Source: Thiodiazotropha sp040506705
Lineage (GTDB): Bacteria > Pseudomonadota > Gammaproteobacteria > Chromatiales > Chromatiaceae
Assembly (NCBI GenBank): GCA_040506705.1
Contig: JBEVWG010000007.1
Location: 58,622-122,621 of the forward strand
Length of the DNA: 64,000 bases
Direction: 5' to 3'
The translations under genes were made by a program, and so were the position numbers. Of this stretch, positions 43,684-51,993 are shown piece by piece (position 1 is the stretch's first letter; every line of letters begins with the position of its first letter). Under the pieces are notes generated by a model. The model was not told the DNA's origin. It did no database searches and saw only the letters and a program-made list of their open reading frames with translations.

Positions 43684-45051
43684 ATGAAATCCAAATTGGT
43701 TGTAGTAGAGGATGACGATACGCTTAGAAGCCTCATGGTAAAACACCTATCAAAATTAGATTATGAGGTGGAAGGTCTGAGTCGTTGGGGCAGTGTAACG
43801 GACTACCTGGAAAAGTATGAACCATCCTTGATTATCACCGATGCACGCCTGCCTGATGCCAATAGTCTTGAGTATATCGGGGGTTTGTCAGTTAATTATC
43901 CTGTAATCGTTTTGACTGCATTTGGTTCTGTGCGCGATGCTGTAAGTGCTATAAAAGCGGGCGCAGTGGATTATATTGTAAAACCTGTCAGCCTCGACAC
44001 ATTGACAATTACTGTTGAAAGGGCGCTCGATAATGCTGCCTTACGCAGAGACCATATGTTCTGCAAAAGACAGTTGGAGCAGAGCATTCAGCGCAACTCT
44101 TCCCTGGTGGGAAATAGTACAGCGATGGCTCAACTAAAACAGACGATCGGTGTCGTGGCGCCTAATGATATTACTGTGTTGATTCAGGGTGAGAGTGGTT
44201 CAGGTAAGGAGTTGGTGGCGCGAGCCCTGCATGGGCACAGTCATCGAAAAGAGCAGAACTATGTTGCTGTTGACTGCTGTACACTGCAGGAAAACCTTTT
44301 TGAATCCGAGTTGTTTGGGCACGAGAAGGGTGCTTTTACAGGTGCTGATAAACAGAAGAAAGGCTTGATCGAAGGGGCAGAGGGCGGCACTCTGTTTCTT
44401 GATGAGATTGGGGAAATCAACAGTAGTGGTCAGGCCAAACTTTTACGTGTGCTCGAAACTGGACAGTACCGGAGGTTGGGCAGCACCAAGGATCTGACGG
44501 CGAATGTCAGAATTGTCGCAGCCACTAACCGGGATCTGGAGACCATGTCGTCTGAAGGTGGCTTTCGTTCCGATCTGTTTTTCAGACTCAACGCATTTAA
44601 TATCGTCATACCACCATTACGGGACAGGCGTGACGATATTCATGAGTTGGCAGAGTATTTCGTAAATAATCACTCTTTTTCAACCCGCGTCAGCAAGAGG
44701 CTCTCTTCAGCTGCGGTTCGTTCACTGGTCGCTTACGACTGGCCAGGTAACATCAGAGAGTTAAAGAACATAATCGAACGGGCAATCATTATCTCTGGCG
44801 ATCGGCAGACCATCAAACCAGAGCATTTTTCATTTAGCCGTGTGCTTGGGAAGAGTGAAGGGGTAGTGACCCTGAGTTTTGACCACGATCCTTCCTTGGA
44901 AGAGCTGGAAGCACACTATTTATCCTATCAACTAAAAAAATACTCAGGACGCCGGGGCAAAGTTGCTGAAGCTATGGGTATCAGTGAACGCAGTATCTAT
45001 CGTATGATTAAGCGTTACGAGTTAGACGAGAGTAATTACAAAGCAAGTTGA
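43684..45051 (+). CDS. NtrC-family sigma-54-dependent response regulator
   Basis: 455 residues. The receiver (about 1-120) keeps the acidic pocket (VVEDDD) and the phospho-Asp in LIITDARLPD. The AAA+ domain has Walker A GESGSGKE, the sigma-54 contact loop GAFTGA, and LFLDEIGEI. A Fis-type helix-turn-helix ends the protein (GKVAEAMGISERSIYRMIKR). It starts one base after the kinase stops. It is the natural activator of the three sigma-54 type promoters in this island. Confidence 0.95.
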   Translation: MKSKLVVVEDDDTLRSLMVKHLSKLDYEVEGLSRWGSVTDYLEKYEPSLIITDARLPDANSLEYIGGLSVNYPVIVLTAFGSVRDAVSAIKAGAVDYIVKPVSLDTLTITVERALDNAALRRDHMFCKRQLEQSIQRNSSLVGNSTAMAQLKQTIGVVAPNDITVLIQGESGSGKELVARALHGHSHRKEQNYVAVDCCTLQENLFESELFGHEKGAFTGADKQKKGLIEGAEGGTLFLDEIGEINSSGQAKLLRVLETGQYRRLGSTKDLTANVRIVAATNRDLETMSSEGGFRSDLFFRLNAFNIVIPPLRDRRDDIHELAEYFVNNHSFSTRVSKRLSSAAVRSLVAYDWPGNIRELKNIIERAIIISGDRQTIKPEHFSFSRVLGKSEGVVTLSFDHDPSLEELEAHYLSYQLKKYSGRRGKVAEAMGISERSIYRMIKRYELDESNYKAS

Positions 45052-45057
45052 TTACCG

Positions 45058-45390
45058 CTACTGCTTGGCAAGCCAAGCTGCAATAGTACGCATCTCATTC
45101 TCGCTGAGTGCGCTCATGATGCCTTTCATCACACTCGACATGCTGTTTGATCGGCTACCGTTCTTCATGTCTCTCAACTGATTATAAAGGTAAGCTTCAT
45201 TTTGCCCTGCAATGATTGGGTAGTAAGGCGTTGTCGGTGTGCCCCCATCCATCCCGTGACAGCCTGCGCACGCTTTCGCAAGGTAGAGACTGGCACTATC
45301 GTTGTCTGCATTTTCCGCATAAGCGCTGGATATCGCAATTGTGGCGATGAGGAGATAGATGAATCTATCAATATGCTTTGATTTTCTCAT
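45058..45390 (-). CDS. Class I monoheme cytochrome c (c4/c553-like)
   Basis: 110 residues. A signal peptide (about 1-25) is followed by a single heme site CAGCHG and the Met-ligand region MKNGSRSNSMSSVMKGIMSALSE. It is close in sequence to the cytochrome at 46342-46668, sharing KNVM/KGIM, GSRSN and AWLA/KWLA patterns. It is a periplasmic one-electron carrier. It converges on the regulator gene with 6 bp between. Confidence 0.9.
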   Translation of the reverse strand: MRKSKHIDRFIYLLIATIAISSAYAENADNDSASLYLAKACAGCHGMDGGTPTTPYYPIIAGQNEAYLYNQLRDMKNGSRSNSMSSVMKGIMSALSENEMRTIAAWLAKQ

Positions 45391-45432
45391 ATCAACCTCT
45401 TAGGTTAATTACAATCTGTGGTACTTCTACAC

Positions 45433-45804
45433 TCAATCAAACTCTGTTTCATCGGCTTGAAACATTCTGGCGACTTCAAAGCGAAGACGTTTATCTATGC
45501 CTATACCCTGCCATCCATGAGTATGGTTGATTACTCCCAATGCCAGCGGGAGTCCGTTGCTGTTTCTGATGAGCAACGTTTCAGTGGTGCCATCTGAAAC
45601 TTGGTTGACGATTTGTTGTCCATACTGATCCTGATAGTCCACCTCTTCCTCTGAGTCCCATAGGTCGCTCTGTTTGTCATCAAGGGTTACCACTGCCAAT
45701 GGTTTTCCATCCATCAGGCGGATGAACTGATGGATCTCATCCATGGTGCGATGTCTGGATTCCTCAATGGGATCTTCGCTAAACTTCAGTCTGTACTCAG
45801 CCAT
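45433..45804 (-). CDS. Hypothetical cytoplasmic protein
   Basis: 123 residues, acidic, with no signal peptide. It has a Glu/Asp-rich middle (DSEEEVDYQDQYGQ) and a conserved-looking end (HTHGWQGIGIDKRLRFEVARM). I do not recognise the family. It lies between the two paralogous cytochromes and diverges from 45842-46300 with 37 bp between. It may be co-transcribed with the cytochrome at 45058. Confidence 0.65.
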   Translation of the reverse strand: MAEYRLKFSEDPIEESRHRTMDEIHQFIRLMDGKPLAVVTLDDKQSDLWDSEEEVDYQDQYGQQIVNQVSDGTTETLLIRNSNGLPLALGVINHTHGWQGIGIDKRLRFEVARMFQADETEFD

Positions 45805-45841
45805 GCGTTATCCTTATTGGAAAAGCTAATGTGAGATTGTC

Positions 45842-46300
45842 ATGACAGATCAGAAACCCAAGGTCAAAAAAAGAGCAGGGAAGGTTGTTCACAGCGCTGT
45901 CTCGCTGCATGCCCGGGAAAAGGCAGAAGAGATACGTGAGCGCTATGATAGGGTAATTGACTACCAGAGTGTGCTTGATATGCTCGAGGATCGAAAGTCC
46001 GTTCGCTACCCGGTAAAGCTTATGTTTGTCTCCGAGGGTATAGAGCCCGGTATGTTTGCCAGAACAGAGCCGGTCTCGGAGAACCCCGAAGATGGTTATA
46101 CCATCATGGTGCATAACTATTTTGAAAATCGACACGACGATCTTCCTTTGCTTATTCTCTATCAGTTGGTGCTGGTCAACTATGGTGACCTCGCCACAGC
46201 CAATGATGCAGAAATATTCGGTGCCACTATCCTCGGTATGAACCGTGAAACCTACTATGAACGGATTGCAGCTTTGGTTGATAGCATCAGGAGCAACTGA
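45842..46300 (+). CDS. Hypothetical cytoplasmic protein
   Basis: 152 residues. The N-terminus is basic (QKPKVKKRAGKVV), then comes a helical region (REKAEEIRERYDRVIDYQSVL) and a compact domain with DDLPLLILYQLVLVNYG and the end FGATILGMNRETYYERIAALVDSI. The latter recalls a helix-turn-helix-like segment of Fis-type proteins, but that is only an impression. It stands alone on the plus strand between minus-strand cytochrome genes. Confidence 0.65.
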   Translation: MTDQKPKVKKRAGKVVHSAVSLHAREKAEEIRERYDRVIDYQSVLDMLEDRKSVRYPVKLMFVSEGIEPGMFARTEPVSENPEDGYTIMVHNYFENRHDDLPLLILYQLVLVNYGDLATANDAEIFGATILGMNRETYYERIAALVDSIRSN

Positions 46301-46341
46301 TTCCAATGATTGCAACCATTGGTGCTGTTTAGATAAAACAT

Positions 46342-46668
46342 TCATTCAGGTAATGACGCAAGCCATTTAGACAACACAGCAATCTCTTCATCGCTGATCA
46401 GATGCATGACATTTTTCATGGCGACAGAATGAGCGTTTGATCTCGATCCGCTCTTGATATCCTTCATTTGCGCCAGTAGATAGGCCTCAGCTTGTCCAGC
46501 TAATTTTGGATACTCATCCATCACCGGCTGCTTGCCATAAGCTCCGTGACAGGCAATACAGGTTCGTTCATGATATAGCGCTGCCGCATCCAGTGCCTCT
46601 ACTCTGACCGGTAACATAGAGAAGAGAATAGATAGAGTTACACTGATCAATCTGATTTGACTTATCAT
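46342..46668 (-). CDS. Class I monoheme cytochrome c (c4/c553-like)
   Basis: 108 residues from the ATG at 46668, chosen for the GGAAA 9 bases upstream and because it opens a good signal peptide (MISQIRLISVTLSILFSM). The heme site is CIACHG; PKLAGQAEAYLLAQMKDIKSG and the Met region (SVAMKNVMHLISDEE) follow. It is a paralogue of the cytochrome at 45058-45390 and is probably a periplasmic shuttle for the multiheme system. Confidence 0.88.
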   Translation of the reverse strand: MISQIRLISVTLSILFSMLPVRVEALDAAALYHERTCIACHGAYGKQPVMDEYPKLAGQAEAYLLAQMKDIKSGSRSNAHSVAMKNVMHLISDEEIAVLSKWLASLPE

Positions 46669-46792
46669 GACAATATTTCCAATAGTAAACTGCATATAAT
46701 CCCCATATGGACTTGAGGAGCAGGGCACTCTTTTTTTGATACCATAAGATCTACCCTAGTGTTAAATGGTCATGCAGTTGCAGCCTGCGACA

Positions 46793-47605
46793 TCACTCAT
46801 GATCTGCCTCGTCCAGGTTTGCACCATGGAGCATTCTTTCATGATCCGCATTGGCCATTCCCTTGGGCAGGTTTGGTGCTGGCTCAGGACGCAGTTGGGC
46901 AAAACCTGAGTTTCTGTTTTCCTGTTCAACATCATGAGGATTATGGCATTCAGTACAGACCCACCAACGTTTTTTCCCCCCCTTGTCCCACATACCGATA
47001 CGCTTGCCGTGGATGCTGTTCCGCCAGGAACGATAGACCTGTCCATGACATTTGCCACACAGCTTCTGGGGCTGGTTGAAACTGATTGAGTAACCAAAAT
47101 TGTCAATCAGTTTGGTTCTGTCTACCAGATGGTGACAATCAAGACACCAGATGTTTCCCTTGCCATGTTTGAGATTCATGGCATCTGGTACCGTGTCCAG
47201 ATGCATCTTCAGCGGACGTGCATTCTTAGTGTGGGGAATCGGTACATAACTGCCATCATGGCAGGCCATGCTACAGATTGTCAGTAGTTTGTTTCTGTCG
47301 AGCTGTTGTTCACGGGGTCTCACCACTGCCTCTTCATTGGAGTAGTCCGCTTCGATCTCCATATCCCCCATGGGAATGGTGTCTGCGAATGGGTCATCCC
47401 ACCAGAGCACACCCCCGGTTGTAGATGAACATTTAACATTCACCCGCTCAGGGCTGATTTGCCGAACCTTAACCTGAGACATGCCATCCCGACTTTCGAA
47501 ACACTCTTCGCCAGTCTGATTCTCTGTGCCGATTAATGGTCTGGCGAATAGAAAAAGCAGCAGACATAAACCAATGAGTGGCCGATGATTTCGATAGCAT
47601 GTCAT
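46793..47605 (-). CDS. Tetraheme c-type cytochrome with one CX3CH site
   Basis: 270 residues with a signal peptide (about 1-26). Heme motifs are CSMACH (an uncommon CX3CH), CLDCH, CGKCH and CTECH. Many His residues lie between, and the N-terminal domain (about 30-110) has two Cys residues and is otherwise unrecognised. It is the last gene after NrfD and the Fe-S subunit. It should take electrons from that quinol-linked complex to periplasmic acceptors. Confidence 0.88.
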   Translation of the reverse strand: MTCYRNHRPLIGLCLLLFLFARPLIGTENQTGEECFESRDGMSQVKVRQISPERVNVKCSSTTGGVLWWDDPFADTIPMGDMEIEADYSNEEAVVRPREQQLDRNKLLTICSMACHDGSYVPIPHTKNARPLKMHLDTVPDAMNLKHGKGNIWCLDCHHLVDRTKLIDNFGYSISFNQPQKLCGKCHGQVYRSWRNSIHGKRIGMWDKGGKKRWWVCTECHNPHDVEQENRNSGFAQLRPEPAPNLPKGMANADHERMLHGANLDEADHE

Positions 47606-47653
47606 GGTTATTCTCCAATTCGAATTTGCCTGTTCAATTCAAGCCTCATTCAC

Positions 47654-48907
47654 TCAGGTTGTCGCTTCGGCCTGCTGCTTTGAAACTGTTTGCTTACTAG
47701 CTCCTGTTTGGTAACGAACCTCTCCCTGTAGTACCGCCACTGCACCTTTAAGCATGAAGGTGAGCAGGAAAAAACCTATTGCCCAGATACCACCCACCAC
47801 CATCAATTCAATAGGGCTGGGGGTATACTCTGCGAACTCGCCAACCGGTGTTGGAATCACGCCGGGCAGCATTAAACCCATACCTTTTTCAATCCAGATA
47901 CCGACGAAAGCGGCAACACAAATAAACGGTAGTAGCGTCAGGTTTTTCCTGATCCTGGGGATTAGCAGCAGTATGAAGGATCCCACCATCAGGGAGAGCG
48001 CAGTCCAGAAAAAGGGCACCAGGCTATTCAGACCATTGTGTCCAAACATCAGATATTGCAATCCCAGGGAGTGTTCGGTTGCAGGGTAGAGTTCGGTGAC
48101 GATCTCCGACATAGTCAAAAACAGAGCGATACCCAGACACCAGACCACAATCTGTGAGAGCAGATGAAAGGCTTCATCGGCAATTTTCATAGGGGTAAAG
48201 CGGCGCACCAGTAGGAACACAACAATGATCAGTGATGGACCTGCGGCAAAAGCGGTGGTGATGAATTTGATCGGCATCATCGAATGGAACCACATGGGGC
48301 GTGCCGGCATGGTATTGATTAGGAATGCGGTAACCGTATGGATACTCAATGCCCAGACAATGGCGATATAGACAATCGGCAGATAGAAGGCCTTGTTGAC
48401 TTCGCCACCGCTATACTTCTTATAAAGGTAGTAGTAACCGCCGATGATGTTCAGCAGCAGATAGCCGTTGAGCACAATGACATCCCAGGTCAGTATGGCG
48501 TGGGGCCAGTTGAAGATGCCTATCACTGGCAGGAGATGCCATAGTCGGTCAGGTCTTCCCATATGGGCAATCACAAACAGCAGGCACATTACTACCGCGG
48601 CAATGGCAATCATTTCACCCAACACCACGATCCGCTGCAGCTCTTTGTGTTTATAGACATAAGCGGGAAAAATCACTGTCACTGCAGCTGCCGCCACACC
48701 TACCATGAAGACGAAATTAGCCAGATAGAATCCCCAGCTGACTTGATCGTTAAGATTGGTGACAATCATGCCATTGGCGATCTGTACATACTCACCATAG
48801 CCCCAGAGCATGATGAAAAACAGCAGTAGCAGCATCCAGGACCAGAACAGGATACCGCCGGTAAAGCCCGCCTTGAGATAATCGACCACGAACTGAAAAA
48901 AACGCAT
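47654..48907 (-). CDS. NrfD/PsrC-family quinone-linked membrane subunit
   Basis: About 417 residues from the ATG at 48907 (GGGAGA 8-9 bases upstream); an ATG at 48922 overlaps the previous stop as TAATG and is also possible. Eight to ten hydrophobic helices are visible, for example WSWMLLLLFFIMLWGYG and AAAVTVIFPAYVY. This is the polysulfide reductase C / NrfD family, which oxidises or reduces quinones at the periplasmic side. It sits between the Fe-S and tetraheme cytochrome genes. Confidence 0.92.
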   Translation of the reverse strand: MRFFQFVVDYLKAGFTGGILFWSWMLLLLFFIMLWGYGEYVQIANGMIVTNLNDQVSWGFYLANFVFMVGVAAAAVTVIFPAYVYKHKELQRIVVLGEMIAIAAVVMCLLFVIAHMGRPDRLWHLLPVIGIFNWPHAILTWDVIVLNGYLLLNIIGGYYYLYKKYSGGEVNKAFYLPIVYIAIVWALSIHTVTAFLINTMPARPMWFHSMMPIKFITTAFAAGPSLIIVVFLLVRRFTPMKIADEAFHLLSQIVVWCLGIALFLTMSEIVTELYPATEHSLGLQYLMFGHNGLNSLVPFFWTALSLMVGSFILLLIPRIRKNLTLLPFICVAAFVGIWIEKGMGLMLPGVIPTPVGEFAEYTPSPIELMVVGGIWAIGFFLLTFMLKGAVAVLQGEVRYQTGASKQTVSKQQAEATT

Positions 48908-48921
48908 TGGGGGATCTCCCA

Positions 48922-49950
48922 TTAGTCCATGAAATAGAAAAACTTTGGATAGGTGTTGAGGTCGGCTCGCAGACGAAACACCTTCTTTTTGTCCAGGACC
49001 TTACGGATTTCACTGTTGGGATCCAGCAGATTGCCGAACTTTCGCGCACCAACGGGACAGACTTCGACGCAGGCAGTCCAGCGGCCCTTGCGGGTGCGTT
49101 GAACGCAGAAGGAACACTTCTCGACAACCCCTTTCATGCGTGGACGATTACCCAGATAGTGAGTGACAGGATTCATCTCCTCCTTGGGCAGATTGGGTTC
49201 ACCCCAGTTGAAGCGTCTTGCCCAGTAGGGACAAGCGCCGATGCACATACGACAGCCGATGCACCAGTTGTAGTCGATAACGACAATACCATCTGGATCA
49301 CGATAGGTGGTGCGTACCGGACAGACTTTGACGCATGGTGGCTTTTCACACTGCATACACTGCATTGGAAAATAGAAGGCATCCTTTTCCGGAACCTGTT
49401 CCGGTTCGTAGTAGTGTTGACCTTCCAATACAACACCGGCAGGTTTGTAGGCATTACCACCTACCTGTACGCCAAAGGATTCAGGATAGCCATGTTGATC
49501 CCTGTCTGTTTCAGAGAACTTTCCTTTTTCCATACGTAGCACCCGGATCCACTCGATCTGCTGCTCATCCCCGCGGGACTGATTATTCTCAGCCACACAG
49601 GCCTTAACACATCGACGACAACCGATACACTTCTGAATATTTAATGCATAACCGAACAGAACCCCCTCCATGGAGGGGGTGCCAGCAACAGTAACCTGCT
49701 TGCCAAATTTCTCGGAATAGCGGGTCTCAAGGCGTTCGATGGCCTGCTGCTTCTCCTCGTCCGTCATCAGTCGATAGTTCTTTTGGAAATGCTCCTCCCA
49801 GGTCACATTGGCTTTTGCCGGTTTTGGTTCAGAGAGCAGCATTGCCGCGCCGGAGAGTGATGCCACTGTATAGTTTCCCGCACTGCGCAGGAAATCCCGG
49901 CGGGTTGTGAGTTTGTTATCTTTCGTTTTGCTCGAATCTTGTTTGGGCAT
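48922..49950 (-). CDS. Tat-exported four-cluster Fe-S protein
   Basis: 342 residues. The Tat signal is TTRRDFLRSAGNYTVAS near residue 17. The segment YRLMTDEEKQQAIERLETRY precedes the clusters. Cysteine motifs are CIGCRRCVKACV, CMQCEKPPCVKVCP, CIGCRMCIGACPYW and CSFC with a later CVEVCP. It is a DsrO/NrfC-like electron relay that docks on the NrfD subunit encoded next. Confidence 0.92.
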   Translation of the reverse strand: MPKQDSSKTKDNKLTTRRDFLRSAGNYTVASLSGAAMLLSEPKPAKANVTWEEHFQKNYRLMTDEEKQQAIERLETRYSEKFGKQVTVAGTPSMEGVLFGYALNIQKCIGCRRCVKACVAENNQSRGDEQQIEWIRVLRMEKGKFSETDRDQHGYPESFGVQVGGNAYKPAGVVLEGQHYYEPEQVPEKDAFYFPMQCMQCEKPPCVKVCPVRTTYRDPDGIVVIDYNWCIGCRMCIGACPYWARRFNWGEPNLPKEEMNPVTHYLGNRPRMKGVVEKCSFCVQRTRKGRWTACVEVCPVGARKFGNLLDPNSEIRKVLDKKKVFRLRADLNTYPKFFYFMD

Positions 49951-50003
49951 GGCTGTCCTCTGATCGAGTGGCTATCAAAAAGGCTTGAAGCCTCTCATGG
50001 TGC

Positions 50004-50315
50004 TCAGGTTTTGTTGTTGTAGTTTTTGATCAATGATTGCAGCATCGCCTCTTTCTCATGGTTGGTCATTACTACATATTCTCTCTGTCTGAGTTCCACT
50101 TCTCCTTGCGCGGCATCTTGCCGGTATTTCTGTTTTATATCAGGAGCGGGAACGGCATCGACAACACTCTTGGCCAAGCCTGCGGTACCAGTGACACTCA
50201 CCGCACCAATGGCTGCCTGCCTGAAGAGTCGCCTGCGGGCGAGATTGGGCGTTTGCTTATTCTTGTTTTTATCAAATAACCACTGCTCTATTTGAATGAG
50301 CCACTGTTTAATCAT
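50004..50315 (-). CDS. Small Tat-signal protein related to the adjacent Fe-S subunit N-terminus
   Basis: 103 residues. The Tat-like motif RRRLFRQAAIGAVSVTG lies at about 28-44. The end, YVVMTNHEKEAMLQSLIKNY, mirrors YRLMTDEEKQQAIERLETRY in the downstream Fe-S protein, but no cysteine or cluster motif is present. It is the first gene of the quinone-linked module operon (53-bp gap to the next gene). It could be an assembly or docking subunit, or a duplicated relic. A sigma-54 promoter lies upstream. Confidence 0.75.
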   Translation of the reverse strand: MIKQWLIQIEQWLFDKNKNKQTPNLARRRLFRQAAIGAVSVTGTAGLAKSVVDAVPAPDIKQKYRQDAAQGEVELRQREYVVMTNHEKEAMLQSLIKNYNNKT

Positions 50316-50479
50316 CTAGGTCACCCCATGTGCCTGTATCTGTTTTCGCTTGATTCCGTTACACGGAACTATGCCAGCCGACAGTTATTGGTTATTGGCA
50401 ATAAGCAAGCCTGATTGGTACAGCACGCTGTTATGTTGGGTGTTTATGGTAAACGTGCAAACCAATTCATATAGAAAGA

Positions 50480-50494
50480 GCAATCCTTATGCCA
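50480..50494 (-). promoter_or_regulatory. Sigma-54 promoter for the 50315 operon
   Basis: On the minus strand the sequence is TGGCATAAGGATTGC, a full match to TGGCAY-N-TTGC with the GG and GC ten bases apart. The start codon is about 165 bp downstream, leaving a leader of about 150 bases. Confidence 0.8.
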
Positions 50495-50575
50495 GGTATG
50501 GAATAGTGTAGATATCCCTTTGTCTGGCATGGAAAAAAACAAAAAAAGGTTGGGAGGAGTTGCACCCCAAGAATA

Positions 50576-50588
50576 TGACAAAATGTCA
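50576..50588. promoter_or_regulatory. Activator palindrome upstream of the 50315 operon
   Basis: TGACAAAATGTCA lies about 82 bp upstream of the sigma-54 type promoter. Arms and spacing match the sites at 40550, 40705 and 41746. Confidence 0.7.
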
Positions 50589-50723
50589 TGCCAATAGATG
50601 GATGACTGGGTAAATGACTGTTATCTAGGAGAAAAAAAATATGCCAATTTGTCGGGGCAGGATGATTTTCCTAACTTCCCAGAGCTTGTCAATACAAATC
50701 AAATAGTTCCAGGCTTTCAGGGG

Positions 50724-50763
50724 CACCAGAGCCGATTGGGTTTGTGTTAACAGGCTCTGGGTG
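50724..50763. repeat. Hairpin with GTGTTAACAGG core
   Basis: CCAGAGCC (50726-50733) and GGCTCTGG (50753-50760) enclose GATTGGGTTTGTGTTAACA. It is related to the hairpin at 8392-8451, with compensating changes in the stem, which suggests that the structure is conserved. Confidence 0.6.
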
Positions 50764-50964
50764 GCAATCGATCAATCCATATTTATGACCATACATCCAC
50801 ACATGCATCGGGTTTAACAATAGATGCGAAAATCTATGTCATATAGAAATGTATAAGGGGCGTAGCGATATTATATTAACCCTACCACTTTTAAAATGCC
50901 GATATGAGGTATATTCCTCTCAAGGGCAGAGTGGACATTGCTTAACTTACTTGTAATCTCCGCT

Positions 50965-51004
50965 TTCTGCCCTCCATTCCATATAACAGGGGAGGAGGGC
51001 AGAA
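50965..51004. other. Long inverted repeat downstream of dsrE2
   Basis: TTCTGCCCTCC and GGAGGGCAGAA form a perfect 11-bp stem with an 18-base loop, starting 28 bp past the dsrE2-like stop codon. No T-run follows on the minus strand, so it may end or protect the transcript without being a classical terminator. Confidence 0.55.
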
Positions 51005-51031
51005 GACTAAACCTTATTGTTTGATAATTCG

Positions 51032-51637
51032 TTATACAAAAAGATTAACATCAGCTTTCATTGCTCTGGGCAGGAAGCTGGCGGCACCAACCCACTCTTC
51101 AATCTCAGGAATAAAATCCTCTTTCCCATAATCGAATAGATCCACTGTCATTTGGCAGGCAATGAGTTTTACTTCTGCCTCAATACACAACTCTCTGAGT
51201 TGATCTATGGAAGCTATACCTTTCTGATCCATGGTTTTCTTCATCATGCCAGTTGCCATATTTTCAAAGCCCGGCAGTAGCGTCATGATTGAGGTAGGCA
51301 TCGGAATCTCTTTGCCCTTGATCCAACTCGGGCCTTCGGGCAATTTCATTGGCATTGCAGGATTACCTAGTGGGCTAACCTTTAAATCCAGGCTCTGTTT
51401 CAAAAGATTCAGACCATAGAAGGTAAAGAAGATCGATACATCCCAACCTAATGCTGCCGCTGTTGAGGCAAGGATAAATGGCGGGTAGGCCATATCCAGA
51501 GTACCTTTAGTAGCGATGATGGTCATTGAAGGGATATGGTTTGCTTCACGTTCCTCCATCTTTTCGGTAAAACGTTGATCAAACCACTGATTTAATTCAT
51601 TCGTCGGTAAATCGACAACAGATGCTGTACTGCTCAT
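51032..51637 (-). CDS. DsrE2-like sulfurtransferase-family protein
   Basis: 201 residues. It matches the DsrE/F/H-like group called DsrE2 (PPFILASTAAALGWDVSIFFTFYGLNLL, abbreviated motif ALGWDVSIFFTFYG; then LIACQMTVDLF with a conserved Cys). The C-terminus is IEEWVGAASFL. In sulfur oxidisers DsrE2 is commonly encoded with TusA and rhodanese and takes part in cytoplasmic persulfide trafficking. It is 49 bp after tusA in the same operon. Confidence 0.88.
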   Translation of the reverse strand: MSSTASVVDLPTNELNQWFDQRFTEKMEEREANHIPSMTIIATKGTLDMAYPPFILASTAAALGWDVSIFFTFYGLNLLKQSLDLKVSPLGNPAMPMKLPEGPSWIKGKEIPMPTSIMTLLPGFENMATGMMKKTMDQKGIASIDQLRELCIEAEVKLIACQMTVDLFDYGKEDFIPEIEEWVGAASFLPRAMKADVNLFV

Positions 51638-51686
51638 TTTCCAACTCCTTGCAATTAGTAATATTCAGATCAGATTGACACTAATT

Positions 51687-51917
51687 TCAAGCCTTACGAA
51701 TCCTGAAAAAAAATCCATCTTCTGAGGATTCACTTGTGATCATTTCATTGCCTGTCTGACTGCAAAATGAGTCCAGGTCTTTTACCGATCCCGGATCGGT
51801 TGCAATCACTTCTAATATCTCTCCTGCTGCCAGTGCAGAGATCGCTTTTTTTGTCTTCAATATTGGCAATGGACAACTCAAGCCCCGCGCATCCAGTGTG
51901 TGTGTGTTTTCATTCAT
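51687..51917 (-). CDS. tusA: TusA-family sulfur carrier
   Basis: 76 residues. The conserved motif LDARGLSCPLPILKTKKAI holds the active Cys in CPLP, and VIATDPGSVKDLDSF is the usual second block. TusA carries a persulfide on that Cys and hands it to partners such as DsrE. The ribosome site AGGAGA is well spaced. A TetR-type operator lies 40 bp upstream. Confidence 0.95.
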   Translation of the reverse strand: MNENTHTLDARGLSCPLPILKTKKAISALAAGEILEVIATDPGSVKDLDSFCSQTGNEMITSESSEDGFFFRIRKA

Positions 51918-51956
51918 GACTTTTCTCCTCTATGTTGCTGTTAAGTCATACAAGAT

Positions 51957-51968
51957 GACCGGTCGGTC
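51957..51968. promoter_or_regulatory. TetR-type operator upstream of tusA
   Basis: GACCGGTCGGTC followed by AAGTC. It matches the site at 52618-52629 in 11 of 12 bases and in the following AAGTC. It lies 40 bp upstream of the tusA start codon. Confidence 0.75.
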
Positions 51969-51993
51969 AAGTCTGGAGTCAAAAAAATAGTAC

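Larger units (their letters stand above)
50316..51031. other. Regulatory intergenic region upstream of the quinone-linked module
   Basis: 716 bp. It contains a sigma-54 promoter, an activator palindrome, a weaker relative at 50642-50654, a dispersed hairpin repeat and an 11-bp stem inverted repeat, all listed separately. No open frame that looks coding was found. Confidence 0.6.
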
